The position numbers and the translations under genes are program-made. This document shows positions 1-5,996 of a stretch of DNA of 7,321 nucleotides, piece by piece. Below the pieces are notes generated by a model. It did no database searches, had not been told where the DNA came from, and was given only the letters and a program-made list of their open reading frames with translations. The DNA lies in NCBI GenBank assembly GCA_035256645.1, contig DATEXU010000260.1, positions 1-7,321 of the forward strand, read 5' to 3'. Numbering within the stretch: position 1 is the stretch's first letter; each line of letters begins with the position of its first letter. This DNA comes from G026625185 sp035256645. GTDB lineage: Bacteria > Desulfobacterota > WTBG01 > JAGOGO01.

Positions 1-5
1 AGTTT

Positions 6-65
6 CTGACAAAAAACATACGATCAACTGACAATAATCATTTTTTAATGTCAAAATTCATGTCA
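6..65. repeat. TGACA/TGTCA motif cluster upstream of the dsr operon
   Basis: The hexamer CTGACA occurs at 6-11 and 28-33, and ATGTCA at 48-53 and 60-65. The core TGACA is the reverse complement of TGTCA, so the four copies form two direct pairs and several inverted pairs within 60 bases. They lie just upstream of, and partly overlap, a possible -10 element at 66-71. The arrangement could be an operator for a dimeric regulator of the operon. I do not recognise a named regulator site here, and in AT-rich DNA some repetition is expected by chance. Confidence 0.3.
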
Positions 66-71
66 TATAGT
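43..71 (+). promoter_or_regulatory. Weak candidate sigma-70-type promoter
   Basis: A -10-like hexamer TATAGT (one mismatch to TATAAT) lies at 66-71. The T-rich hexamer 17 bases upstream (43-48) is a poor match to TTGACA. The position, about 90 bases before the first gene, suits a promoter for the operon. The weak -35 means it would need an activator, or the true promoter lies elsewhere, possibly left of the window. Confidence 0.2.
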
Positions 72-94
72 GCCGAATTAATTGGTCTTTTTTT

Positions 95-129
95 AAAAAA
101 ATGTAAGGGGTTTTTTTATCCCCCCCCTT
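95..129 (-). terminator. Possible hairpin with T-run on the minus strand
   Basis: AAGGGG at 105-110 can pair with CCCCTT at 124-129 around a 13-base loop. On the minus strand this stem is followed within a few bases by a run of seven T (95-101 read in reverse). This resembles a rho-independent terminator for leftward transcription. No leftward gene ends here, so it may be fortuitous, may block antisense transcription, or may act as structure in the leader of the + strand mRNA. The stem is short and the loop long. Confidence 0.2.
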
Positions 130-156
130 TTACCTTACGCCAAGGAAACGTGTGCG

Positions 157-708
157 GTGAAAATTGAGGAAATTTTATCCCAACACAAACCAGCTCTCCT
201 TAAAAAATGGTTGCACCTTGTTCTGCGAACCTATCCAGATGAAACCGCCACGTTTTTAAAAAATGAAAACGATCCCTTTGCGAATCCGGTCGGCTCAACT
301 ATTGTAAAGGGGATTGAGGATTTGTTTGAAGGCCTTATTAAGGAAGGGGAGCATAAACAAATACCATCCTTTTTGGATCGCATTATTCATATTCGAGCGG
401 TCCAGGAATTCACCCCCAGCCAGGCGCTTTCCTTCATTTTCATGCTCAAAAAGGTGATTAGAGAGGAGTTAAAAAAAGAACTTAAAGAAAAAGAATTGTT
501 CGATGAGCTTTTGGCCTTTGAGTCTAAAATAGACGAACTGGCCCTGGCGGCCTTTAATCGGTATGTGGAATGTCGGGAAAAAGTATTTGAACTGAAGGCT
601 AATGAGGTAAAAAATAGGTATTCGGGTCTCGTAAGAAGATTAAATCGTGTATCCGATACACCAAATAAGAAACTAAAAGTAAATCATACAAAAAGTGAGG
701 CACATTAA
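157..708 (+). CDS. RsbRD N-terminal domain-containing protein upstream of dsrM
   Basis: This 183-residue, highly charged, mostly helical soluble protein has no signal peptide, membrane segment or cysteine pair. From about residue 5 to 150 it matches what I know of the RsbRD_N fold (N-terminal domain of RsbT co-antagonists, globin-like helical sensors), including a Phe-Ala-Asn-Pro-Val-Gly stretch near residue 42 and a Phe-Thr-Pro-Ser-Gln-Ala stretch near residue 85. The STAS domain that normally follows in RsbR proteins is absent; the C-terminus is a short basic tail. The start is GTG at 157, supported by AAGGAA at 142-147, nine bases upstream. The stop lies one base before the dsrM ATG, so the gene almost certainly shares the dsr transcript. 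Such stand-alone genes beside dsrM are, from memory, common in Desulfobacterota. The role is unknown; a sensory or assembly function for the complex is inference. Confidence 0.8.
   Translation: MKIEEILSQHKPALLKKWLHLVLRTYPDETATFLKNENDPFANPVGSTIVKGIEDLFEGLIKEGEHKQIPSFLDRIIHIRAVQEFTPSQALSFIFMLKKVIREELKKELKEKELFDELLAFESKIDELALAAFNRYVECREKVFELKANEVKNRYSGLVRRLNRVSDTPNKKLKVNHTKSEAH
697..700 (+). promoter_or_regulatory. Ribosome-binding site that sets the dsrM start
   Basis: GAGG lies nine bases before ATG 710. The longer reading frame could begin at GTG 695, but that codon is part of the purine stretch AGTGAGG and would overlap the upstream gene by 14 bases with no good site of its own. The ATG at 710 is therefore preferred. 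Confidence 0.55.
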
Positions 709-709
709 T

Positions 710-1714
710 ATGACCTTTATTATGAGCATCATGTTCCCCCTTGCTATTATTTTACTCCTTTTACTTTTAGTGGTAGGAGGCGTTAGTTATGCCCATCTGG
801 AGAATATTTTTGGGATCTTCATACCCTACCTTGCTTTAGCGATATTTTTAATGGGATTTATTTATCGCATCCTAAGCTGGGCAAAATCTCCGGTCCCGTT
901 CCGGATCACCACCGTCTGCGGGCAGGAAAAATCCCTTGACTGGATAAAAGCCAACCGCTTGGAAAGCCCTTTTAACACGCTCGATGTCCTCAAAAGGATG
1001 GCGCTTGAAGTGCTTCTTTTTCGCTCTCTTTTTCGAAACACAAATACTGAGCTCAAGGAAGGGCCAAAGTTAATCCATTGGTCTGCAAAATGGCTATGGC
1101 TGGCTGGGTTAACATTTCACTGGTCATTTTTAATCATTCTTACCCGTCACCTTAGATTTTTTACTGAGCCGGTGCCCTTTGCAATACAACTCATTGACAA
1201 GTTAGATAACCTCTTTGAAATCGGTGTTCCCGCGCTTTATTTAACTGATGCTTTTATTCTGGTAGCAATAACCCATCTTTTCCTTCGAAGAGTTTTAATT
1301 CCTAGAATTCGTTACATCTCGCTTCCCGCGGATTATTTCCCGCTTTTTCTTCTCTTGAGCATCATCGGATCGGGCATGCTCATGCGCCACATTTATAAAG
1401 TGGACCTCATCAAGGTAAAGGAATTAGCTTTAAGCCTCGTTAGCTTTCGTCCGGTACTTCCCGAAGGGATTGGCGCTCTATTTTATGTCCATCTCTTTTT
1501 TGTTTGTCTTTTGTTTGCCTATTTTCCGTTCAGCAAGTTGATGCATCTGGGCGGAGTCTTCTTAAGCCCAACCCGAAATTTGGCTAATAACAACCGGGCC
1601 AAAAGACACATTAACCCTTGGAACTATCCCGTAAAAGTTCATACCTACGAGGAATATGAGGATGAATTTCGGGATAAGATGAAAACCGCAGGAATCCCGA
1701 TAGATAAGGAGTAA
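710..1714 (+). CDS. dsrM: DsrM, heme b membrane subunit of the DsrMKJOP complex
   Basis: Integral membrane cytochrome b subunit (334 residues from ATG 710), related to NarI, that exchanges electrons between the quinone pool and DsrK. Hydrophobic segments are visible at about 8-28, 33-55, 128-148, 168-194, 208-227 and 255-275. A conserved DsrM-like loop follows the second helix (Ser-Pro-Val-Pro-Phe-Arg near 60, then Cys-Gly-Gln near 70). His137 and His147 are 10 apart and His261 and His279 are 18 apart, the same spacings as the two heme ligand pairs of NarI (His56/66 and His187/205, from memory), so two b hemes are likely. The polar C-terminal tail faces the cytoplasm by inference. The gene follows the RsbRD_N gene by one base and precedes dsrK by four bases; the dsrK ribosome-binding site touches its stop codon. 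Confidence 0.95.
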   Translation: MTFIMSIMFPLAIILLLLLLVVGGVSYAHLENIFGIFIPYLALAIFLMGFIYRILSWAKSPVPFRITTVCGQEKSLDWIKANRLESPFNTLDVLKRMALEVLLFRSLFRNTNTELKEGPKLIHWSAKWLWLAGLTFHWSFLIILTRHLRFFTEPVPFAIQLIDKLDNLFEIGVPALYLTDAFILVAITHLFLRRVLIPRIRYISLPADYFPLFLLLSIIGSGMLMRHIYKVDLIKVKELALSLVSFRPVLPEGIGALFYVHLFFVCLLFAYFPFSKLMHLGGVFLSPTRNLANNNRAKRHINPWNYPVKVHTYEEYEDEFRDKMKTAGIPIDKE

Positions 1715-1718
1715 AGAA

Positions 1719-3332
1719 ATGTCCGAGTTAGAAGGTGTCCCAAAACCAGAAGAGCTGTTGAATATTGATTATCACCCCCCCCGAACCGGGTGGATGGATA
1801 CGCCGGTCACTTTTAAACCCGGCACGTACTCTTATCCGGCAGCTCCTAAAAACTTTAAAACCCTCGACATGCCGTTCCCCAGAGAATGGTCTCCCACCGA
1901 TAAGGATTGGAAACTTCCGGAAAACTGGAAAGAAATCGTCCTCAATGGCATTGCTGAGCGTTTAAGCAAATATCGATCTTTTAAAGTTTTTATGGACATC
2001 TGTGTCCGGTGCGGAGCCTGTGCAGACAAGTGCCATTTCTTTCTTGGCTCCGGCGACCCCAAAAATATGCCGGTCTTAAGAGCGGAACTCCTCCGATCAA
2101 TTTATCGCAAAGAGTTCACTGCTGCGGGAAAGGTCCTGGGTAAACTCGCGGGCGCACGAGAATTAACTCCCGCAGTCATTAAAGAATGGTTCTATTATTT
2201 CTATCAGTGCACCGAATGCCGGCGCTGTTCCGTCTTTTGTCCTTATGGCATTGACACCGCAGAAATCACCATGATCGGGCGAGAGCTTCTTTATCTCCTT
2301 GGTTTAGGTATAAACTGGGCTCTCGAACCAGTGGCAAAATGTTTTATGACCGGAAATCACCTTGGTATCCAGCCCCACACCTTAAAAGATACCCTCGAAT
2401 TTTTTACCGATGATATCGAAGACATTACCGGGGTTCGTGTGGATTTACCCATCAACAAAAAAGGGGCGGATATTTTATTTGTCACACCTTCAGGTGATTA
2501 CTTCGCTGATCCCGGAACCTATACCTGCATGGGCTATCTCATTCTTTTCCATGAACTTGGACTTAACTATACCTGGAGCACCTACGCTTCGGAAGGAGGA
2601 AACTTCGGCCTCTTCACGTCTCACGAGATGATCAAACGGCTCAACGCCAAAATCTATGCGGAAGCCAAGCGGCTGGGCGTAAAATGGATTCTGGGCGGAG
2701 AATGCGGCCATATGTGGAGAGTAATGCATCAATACATGGACACCATGAATGGCCCCGCAGATTTTCTTGAAGAACCGGTTTCTCCCATCACCGGAACGAA
2801 ATTTGAAAACGCCAAGGCAACCAAGATGGTCCACATCATGGAATTTACTGCGGACCTCATCAAACACAACAAATTGAAGCTCGATCCCAGCCGAAACGAT
2901 AAGCTGAAAGTTACGTTTCATGATTCCTGTAACCCGGCCCGAGCGATGGGTATTCTTGAAGAACCCCGGTATGTCATCAAAAATGTCTGCAAGCACTTCT
3001 ATGATATGCCGGAAAATACCATTAAAGAGAAAACCTTCTGTTGCGGCGGAGGTGCCGGTTTAGGCAATGATGAAAATATGGAAATGCGTCTCAGAGGAGG
3101 ACTTCCCCGGGGAAATGCCGTCAAGTATGTGCAAGAAAAGCATGAGGTAAATCGGCTTGCGTGTATGTGCGCCATTGACCGTGCCACGCTCGTCCCCCTT
3201 TGTGACTACTGGGCTCCCGGGGTCCAGGTCATTGGAATCCATGAGATGGTTGCTAATGCCTTAGTGATGAAAGGGGAAAAAGAAAGAGAAACTGATTTGC
3301 GGGGTGAACCGCTTAAAGAAGTGGAGGAATAA
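1719..3332 (+). CDS. dsrK: DsrK, cytoplasmic CCG-domain iron-sulfur subunit
   Basis: HdrD-like subunit (537 residues), the proposed catalytic site that handles the DsrC trisulfide/disulfide on the cytoplasmic face. Two [4Fe-4S] motifs are seen: Cys95/98/101/105, and Cys164/167/170 with Cys174-Pro. The C-terminal CCG-type region has Cys404 (in His-Asp-Ser-Cys), Cys441-Cys442-Gly, and Cys482-x-Cys484, the pattern that in HdrB/HdrD-type proteins binds a noncubane [4Fe-4S] cluster. Cys329 lies in an upstream Glu-Cys-Gly-His element. There is no signal peptide or membrane helix, so it must bind the membrane through DsrM. The start ATG 1719 has AAGGAG at 1706-1711, seven bases upstream and abutting the dsrM stop. 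Length and order fit the family. A run of eight C bases falls in codons 19-22. Confidence 0.97.
   Translation: MSELEGVPKPEELLNIDYHPPRTGWMDTPVTFKPGTYSYPAAPKNFKTLDMPFPREWSPTDKDWKLPENWKEIVLNGIAERLSKYRSFKVFMDICVRCGACADKCHFFLGSGDPKNMPVLRAELLRSIYRKEFTAAGKVLGKLAGARELTPAVIKEWFYYFYQCTECRRCSVFCPYGIDTAEITMIGRELLYLLGLGINWALEPVAKCFMTGNHLGIQPHTLKDTLEFFTDDIEDITGVRVDLPINKKGADILFVTPSGDYFADPGTYTCMGYLILFHELGLNYTWSTYASEGGNFGLFTSHEMIKRLNAKIYAEAKRLGVKWILGGECGHMWRVMHQYMDTMNGPADFLEEPVSPITGTKFENAKATKMVHIMEFTADLIKHNKLKLDPSRNDKLKVTFHDSCNPARAMGILEEPRYVIKNVCKHFYDMPENTIKEKTFCCGGGAGLGNDENMEMRLRGGLPRGNAVKYVQEKHEVNRLACMCAIDRATLVPLCDYWAPGVQVIGIHEMVANALVMKGEKERETDLRGEPLKEVEE
1775..1782 (+). repeat. C8 homopolymer inside the dsrK coding sequence
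   Basis: Eight consecutive C bases span codons 19-22 of dsrK (His-Pro-Pro-Arg). A one-base slip would shift the frame near the N-terminus and destroy DsrK. Runs of this length are typical of slippage-prone tracts. Another C8 tract lies in the operon leader at 120-127. No evidence of actual variation can be seen from one sequence. Confidence 0.9.
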
Positions 3333-3336
3333 TTGC

Positions 3337-3720
3337 ATGTATGACACTGGCAAGATCATAACCGGGCTCATTATTTTTCTCTGTCTGATAACTTTTCCTC
3401 TATGGTATAATGCAATTACCGGAAAGGCGGCCACGAAGCCGGAGCTAAAAATTATAACCAAGGAAAAGCAGTGTGTCGAGGCTACTCCCTTTATGAGGGA
3501 CTCCCACATGAAGCTTCTTATCCAGTGGAGAGACCAGGTGGTGAGAGAAAATATGCGACTTTATAAAGGTAGTGACGGGAAAACGTATACGATGAGTCTT
3601 ACCAATACCTGCCTAAACTGCCATTCAAATAAAGAGCAATTTTGTGACCAGTGTCATAACTATGTCGGGGTATCACCAAACTGCTGGAACTGCCATATTA
3701 TCCCTGAGGAGAAAAGTTAA
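3337..3720 (+). CDS. dsrJ: DsrJ, membrane-anchored triheme cytochrome c
   Basis: Periplasmic triheme cytochrome c of the complex (127 residues). One hydrophobic N-terminal segment (about 6-25) serves as signal anchor. Three CxxCH heme motifs are present at 92-96, 103-107 and 116-120, tightly packed in the C-terminal third. Cys46 corresponds, even in number, to the conserved cysteine that from memory was proposed as the unusual axial heme ligand in Allochromatium vinosum DsrJ; histidine 57 in the following Arg-Asp-Ser-His element is another candidate ligand. ATG 3337 is chosen because GGAGG at 3323-3327 lies nine bases upstream; the GTG at 3304 would overlap dsrK by 29 bases, and its leader peptide is polar and unlike a DsrJ N-terminus. 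The stop codon overlaps the dsrO start by one base. The heme motifs need the cytochrome c maturation system, not present in the window. Confidence 0.95.
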   Translation: MYDTGKIITGLIIFLCLITFPLWYNAITGKAATKPELKIITKEKQCVEATPFMRDSHMKLLIQWRDQVVRENMRLYKGSDGKTYTMSLTNTCLNCHSNKEQFCDQCHNYVGVSPNCWNCHIIPEEKS

Positions 3721-4499
3721 TGGATAACAGTAAACGAACTTTTTTAAAGGTTGCCGGGTTTTCTCTTTTAGGAATTGGCTCTAAGCCCCTCCAAAAAGCC
3801 CTGGCCGTCAATGAAGAACCAAAAATCTTGCCTAGTCCGGACGCCCTAACCGGAAAACGCTGGGCGATGGTGGTTGACATGAAAAAATGTAAAGAGGACT
3901 GCCAAGACTGTCTCAAAACGTGTCATCAGGTCCATAATGTACCTAATTTGGGTAATCCCAAAGATGAGGTGAAGTGGATATGGAAAGAACCTTATGAAAA
4001 AGCGTTTCCCGGCGAGGAGAACGAGTATATTCAGGAATACATTGATCAGACTCTGAAGGGAAGTCAGTTTATTATGCTCTGTAACCACTGTGATAACCCA
4101 CCGTGTGTCCGGGTTTGTCCTACTAAAGCTACCTGGAAGCGGGAGGATGGAATTGTCATGATGGATTATCACCGGTGCATTGGTTGTCGTTTCTGCATGG
4201 CAGGTTGTCCTTATGGATCAAGAAGCCTGAACTGGAGGGACCCCCGACCCTTCATCCAGGAAACCAATAAAGAATTTCCCACCCGAACGAGAGGGGTGGT
4301 GGAAAAATGTAATTTTTGCAGCGAAAGGCTCGCTCAAGGCCTCATCCCTGCTTGTGTTGAAGCGTGCAAGGAAAAGGCTTTGGTTTTTGGTGATCTGGAA
4401 GACCCAAACTCTGAAGTACGGGGGCTTCTCCGTTCTCATCATACCATTCGACGAAAACCACAGCTGGGGACAATGCCTCAAATTTATTACATTGCGTGA
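3720..4499 (+). CDS. dsrO: DsrO, exported iron-sulfur (ferredoxin-like) subunit
   Basis: Periplasmic electron-transfer subunit (259 residues) placed between DsrJ and DsrP. Sixteen cysteines form four cluster-type groups: 57/61/64/68, 121/124/129/133, 153/156/159/163, and 197/200 with 212/216. As in related proteins, these likely mix in pairs to bind four [4Fe-4S] clusters. The N-terminus is a Tat-type signal: Ser-Lys-Arg-Thr-Phe-Leu-Lys at 4-10, a hydrophobic stretch at 11-20, and an Ala-Leu-Ala cleavage site at 27-29. The usual twin arginine is Lys-Arg here, confirmed in the codons AAA CGA. The ATG overlaps the dsrJ stop (TAATG), with GAGGAG at 3706-3711 eight bases upstream, pointing to translational coupling. 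The protein is likely exported folded with its clusters. Confidence 0.95.
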   Translation: MDNSKRTFLKVAGFSLLGIGSKPLQKALAVNEEPKILPSPDALTGKRWAMVVDMKKCKEDCQDCLKTCHQVHNVPNLGNPKDEVKWIWKEPYEKAFPGEENEYIQEYIDQTLKGSQFIMLCNHCDNPPCVRVCPTKATWKREDGIVMMDYHRCIGCRFCMAGCPYGSRSLNWRDPRPFIQETNKEFPTRTRGVVEKCNFCSERLAQGLIPACVEACKEKALVFGDLEDPNSEVRGLLRSHHTIRRKPQLGTMPQIYYIA

Positions 4500-4506
4500 G
4501 GAGACT

Positions 4507-5664
4507 ATGTTAGAAAAAGCATTAACCGGAAGCAAAAAATATTGGGCTTTACTATCTCTTTTAGGCGGCATTATTGTTGTTGGCCTTTTTTGTTACTTAA
4601 AACAATTAAGTTTTGGTTTGGGCATAACCGGAATGAGCCGCGATGTATCGTGGGGACTCTACATTGCCCAATTTACCTTCTTGGTAGGTGTGGCCGCGTC
4701 CGCGGTTATGGTGGTCTTACCTTACTATTTGCATCACTATAAGATGTTTGGAAGGATCACCATCTTAGGTGAGTTCCTCGCGGTAGCTTCAGTCACGATG
4801 TGTTTAACTTTCATCATCGCCGACCTGGGACGACCTGACCGCGCTTTTAATGTTTTGCTCTACCCTACTCCAAGTTCGATCCTCTTCTGGGATATGGTCG
4901 TGCTCAATGGTTATTTAGCGTTGAATATCGTGATCGGCTGGACGGTGCTTGCAGCGGAACGGGCAGATGTACCTCCTCCCAAATGGGTTAAACCTCTTAT
5001 CTATCTTTCTATTCCCTGGGCGGTCAGCATCCATACCGTCACTGCCTTTATTTACGCTGGGCTTCCCGGAAGAGGGTTCTGGCTCACCGCGATTATGGCG
5101 CCTCGTTTTTTAGCGTCAGCCTTTGCTTCCGGTCCCGCGCTCCTTATCCTTTTAGGCCTTATCGTAAGAAAATTTTCCAAGTTTGATCCGGGGAAAGAAG
5201 CCTTCCAGACCTTAGCTAAGATTGTAACCTATGCGATGCTCATCAGTATCTTTTTTGTTCTCATGGAGCTTTTCACCGCATTTTACAGCCAAATACCCGA
5301 ACACATGAGCCACTTTCAATATCTCTTTGTCGGTCTTCACGGCCATACTAAACTCGTCCCCTGGATGTGGTCTTTTGTGATCCTGGCAGTAGGCGCGACA
5401 TTTCTTTTGATTAATCCGAGCACCCGGAAAAACGAGAAGACCCTGGCCTTGGCGTGTGTGGCAGTATTTGTTTCACTGTGGATTGAAAAGGGACTTGGCT
5501 TAGTCGTTACCGGGTTTATTCCCTCACCCTTGGAAGAAATAACCGAATATACCCCTACCACACCGGAAGTGTTAATCACTCTCGGGATCTATGCGATAGG
5601 TTTTTCGATCCTTACCGTGCTTTATAAAATTGCGGTCTCGATAAAAGAAGAGGCAGGGAGTTAA
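4507..5664 (+). CDS. dsrP: DsrP, NrfD-family integral membrane subunit
   Basis: Polytopic NrfD/PsrC-like subunit (385 residues) thought to exchange electrons between quinones and the periplasmic DsrO/DsrJ pair. About ten hydrophobic segments can be counted, near 13-31, 50-74, 84-105, 125-149, 162-184, 199-221, 235-259, 286-303, 311-335 and 353-378. The Asp-Leu-Gly-Arg-Pro-Asp-Arg element at 106-112 is typical of the family. It has no cysteine clusters or heme motifs. ATG 4507 is chosen over the upstream in-frame codon at 4354, which would overlap dsrO by about 145 bases. GAGGAG at 4498-4503 overlaps the dsrO stop and leaves only three bases before the ATG, a tight spacing that suggests reinitiation by ribosomes ending dsrO. 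It is the last gene of the operon; the next gene converges on it. Confidence 0.96.
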   Translation: MLEKALTGSKKYWALLSLLGGIIVVGLFCYLKQLSFGLGITGMSRDVSWGLYIAQFTFLVGVAASAVMVVLPYYLHHYKMFGRITILGEFLAVASVTMCLTFIIADLGRPDRAFNVLLYPTPSSILFWDMVVLNGYLALNIVIGWTVLAAERADVPPPKWVKPLIYLSIPWAVSIHTVTAFIYAGLPGRGFWLTAIMAPRFLASAFASGPALLILLGLIVRKFSKFDPGKEAFQTLAKIVTYAMLISIFFVLMELFTAFYSQIPEHMSHFQYLFVGLHGHTKLVPWMWSFVILAVGATFLLINPSTRKNEKTLALACVAVFVSLWIEKGLGLVVTGFIPSPLEEITEYTPTTPEVLITLGIYAIGFSILTVLYKIAVSIKEEAGS

Positions 5665-5671
5665 CCAAGTC

Positions 5672-5762
5672 ATACCAAGTTGCATTCAAAAGCAGATCGA
5701 GGCGACGTCGAGGAGTATGACGAGGAGACAACAAAGATATGCAAATGAAGGCGACTTGGTAT
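5672..5762. repeat. 91-base imperfect palindrome (MITE-like or structured RNA)
   Basis: The outer 17 bases of each end (5672-5688 and 5746-5762) are inverted repeats with two differences, one of which is a G-U pair in RNA. Beyond a 3/3 internal loop of A bases, pairing resumes (GCAGATC at 5692-5698 against GATATGC at 5736-5742, one mismatch). The loop holds three CGAGG motifs at 5698, 5709 and 5721, about 11-12 bases apart. The element fills almost the whole convergent gap between dsrP and the small minus-strand gene, and its last base is the last base of that gene's stop codon. The ends read TA-CCAAGT and ACTTGG-TA, which would fit a mobile miniature element with TA target duplication, but a terminator or folded RNA is equally possible. 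Confidence 0.7.
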
Positions 5763-5773
5763 CAGGCTTTTTT
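5672..5773 (+). terminator. Possible terminator of the dsr operon
   Basis: On the + strand the long stem ending at 5762 is followed after five bases by TTTTTT (5768-5773). It lies eight bases after the dsrP stop, where the operon should end. The large loop and the gap between stem and T-run are atypical for a rho-independent terminator, so this is a tentative assignment. Confidence 0.3.
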
Positions 5774-5947
5774 CTCCTCCCGGTAGAAGTTGATCAGAAA
5801 TTCAGAATCACCGGGAGAAAGATCAAAACGAAGGATCGCTTCGTTGATAAGTTTTTTAAGCGATTGCTCCGGATCTTCTTTCAGGTTTTCCGAAATCCAT
5901 TTAACCGCTTTCCTTATATGTTCGCCGTGGGGTAAAGCCTCAGACAT
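5762..5947 (-). CDS. Small conserved-looking protein of unknown function
   Basis: Encodes 61 residues, charged and likely helical in three parts (about 12-24, 29-42 and 47-57) with a Phe-Asp-Leu-Ser-Pro turn at 41-45. It has no cysteine, signal peptide or membrane helix, so it is a soluble cytoplasmic protein. It is judged a real gene because a full AAGGAGG ribosome-binding site (CCTCCTT on the + strand at 5956-5962) lies eight bases before the ATG, and because the composition is protein-like, while the overlapping + strand frame (5717-5935) has no site and crosses the palindrome. I have a general memory of similar short proteins in Desulfobacterota but no function. It lies downstream of the oppF-like gene on the same strand, separated by 188 bases, and converges on dsrP. 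Confidence 0.75.
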   Translation of the reverse strand: MSEALPHGEHIRKAVKWISENLKEDPEQSLKKLINEAILRFDLSPGDSEFLINFYREEKKA

Positions 5948-5996
5948 AAAGTAAACCTCCTTGCAATTTTTTTACTATCCTGCAACATATTAGTAC

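Noticed and set aside
2490..2996. 168-codon open frame on the minus strand
   Set aside because: It lies fully inside dsrK, has no ribosome-binding site and no recognisable domain; it is a by-product of dsrK codon use.
3304..3336. GTG 3304 as the dsrJ start
   Set aside because: It would overlap dsrK, adds a polar leader unlike DsrJ, and the GGAGG site is correctly spaced for ATG 3337.
4354..4506. Upstream start at 4354 for dsrP
   Set aside because: The extra 51 residues are read out of frame from dsrO and look nothing like a membrane protein N-terminus; ATG 4507 follows a ribosome-binding site.
5717..5935. 72-codon + strand open frame after dsrP
   Set aside because: It crosses the palindrome arm, is antisense to the better supported small gene, and its translation has no family features; GAGG motifs before it belong to the repeat loop.
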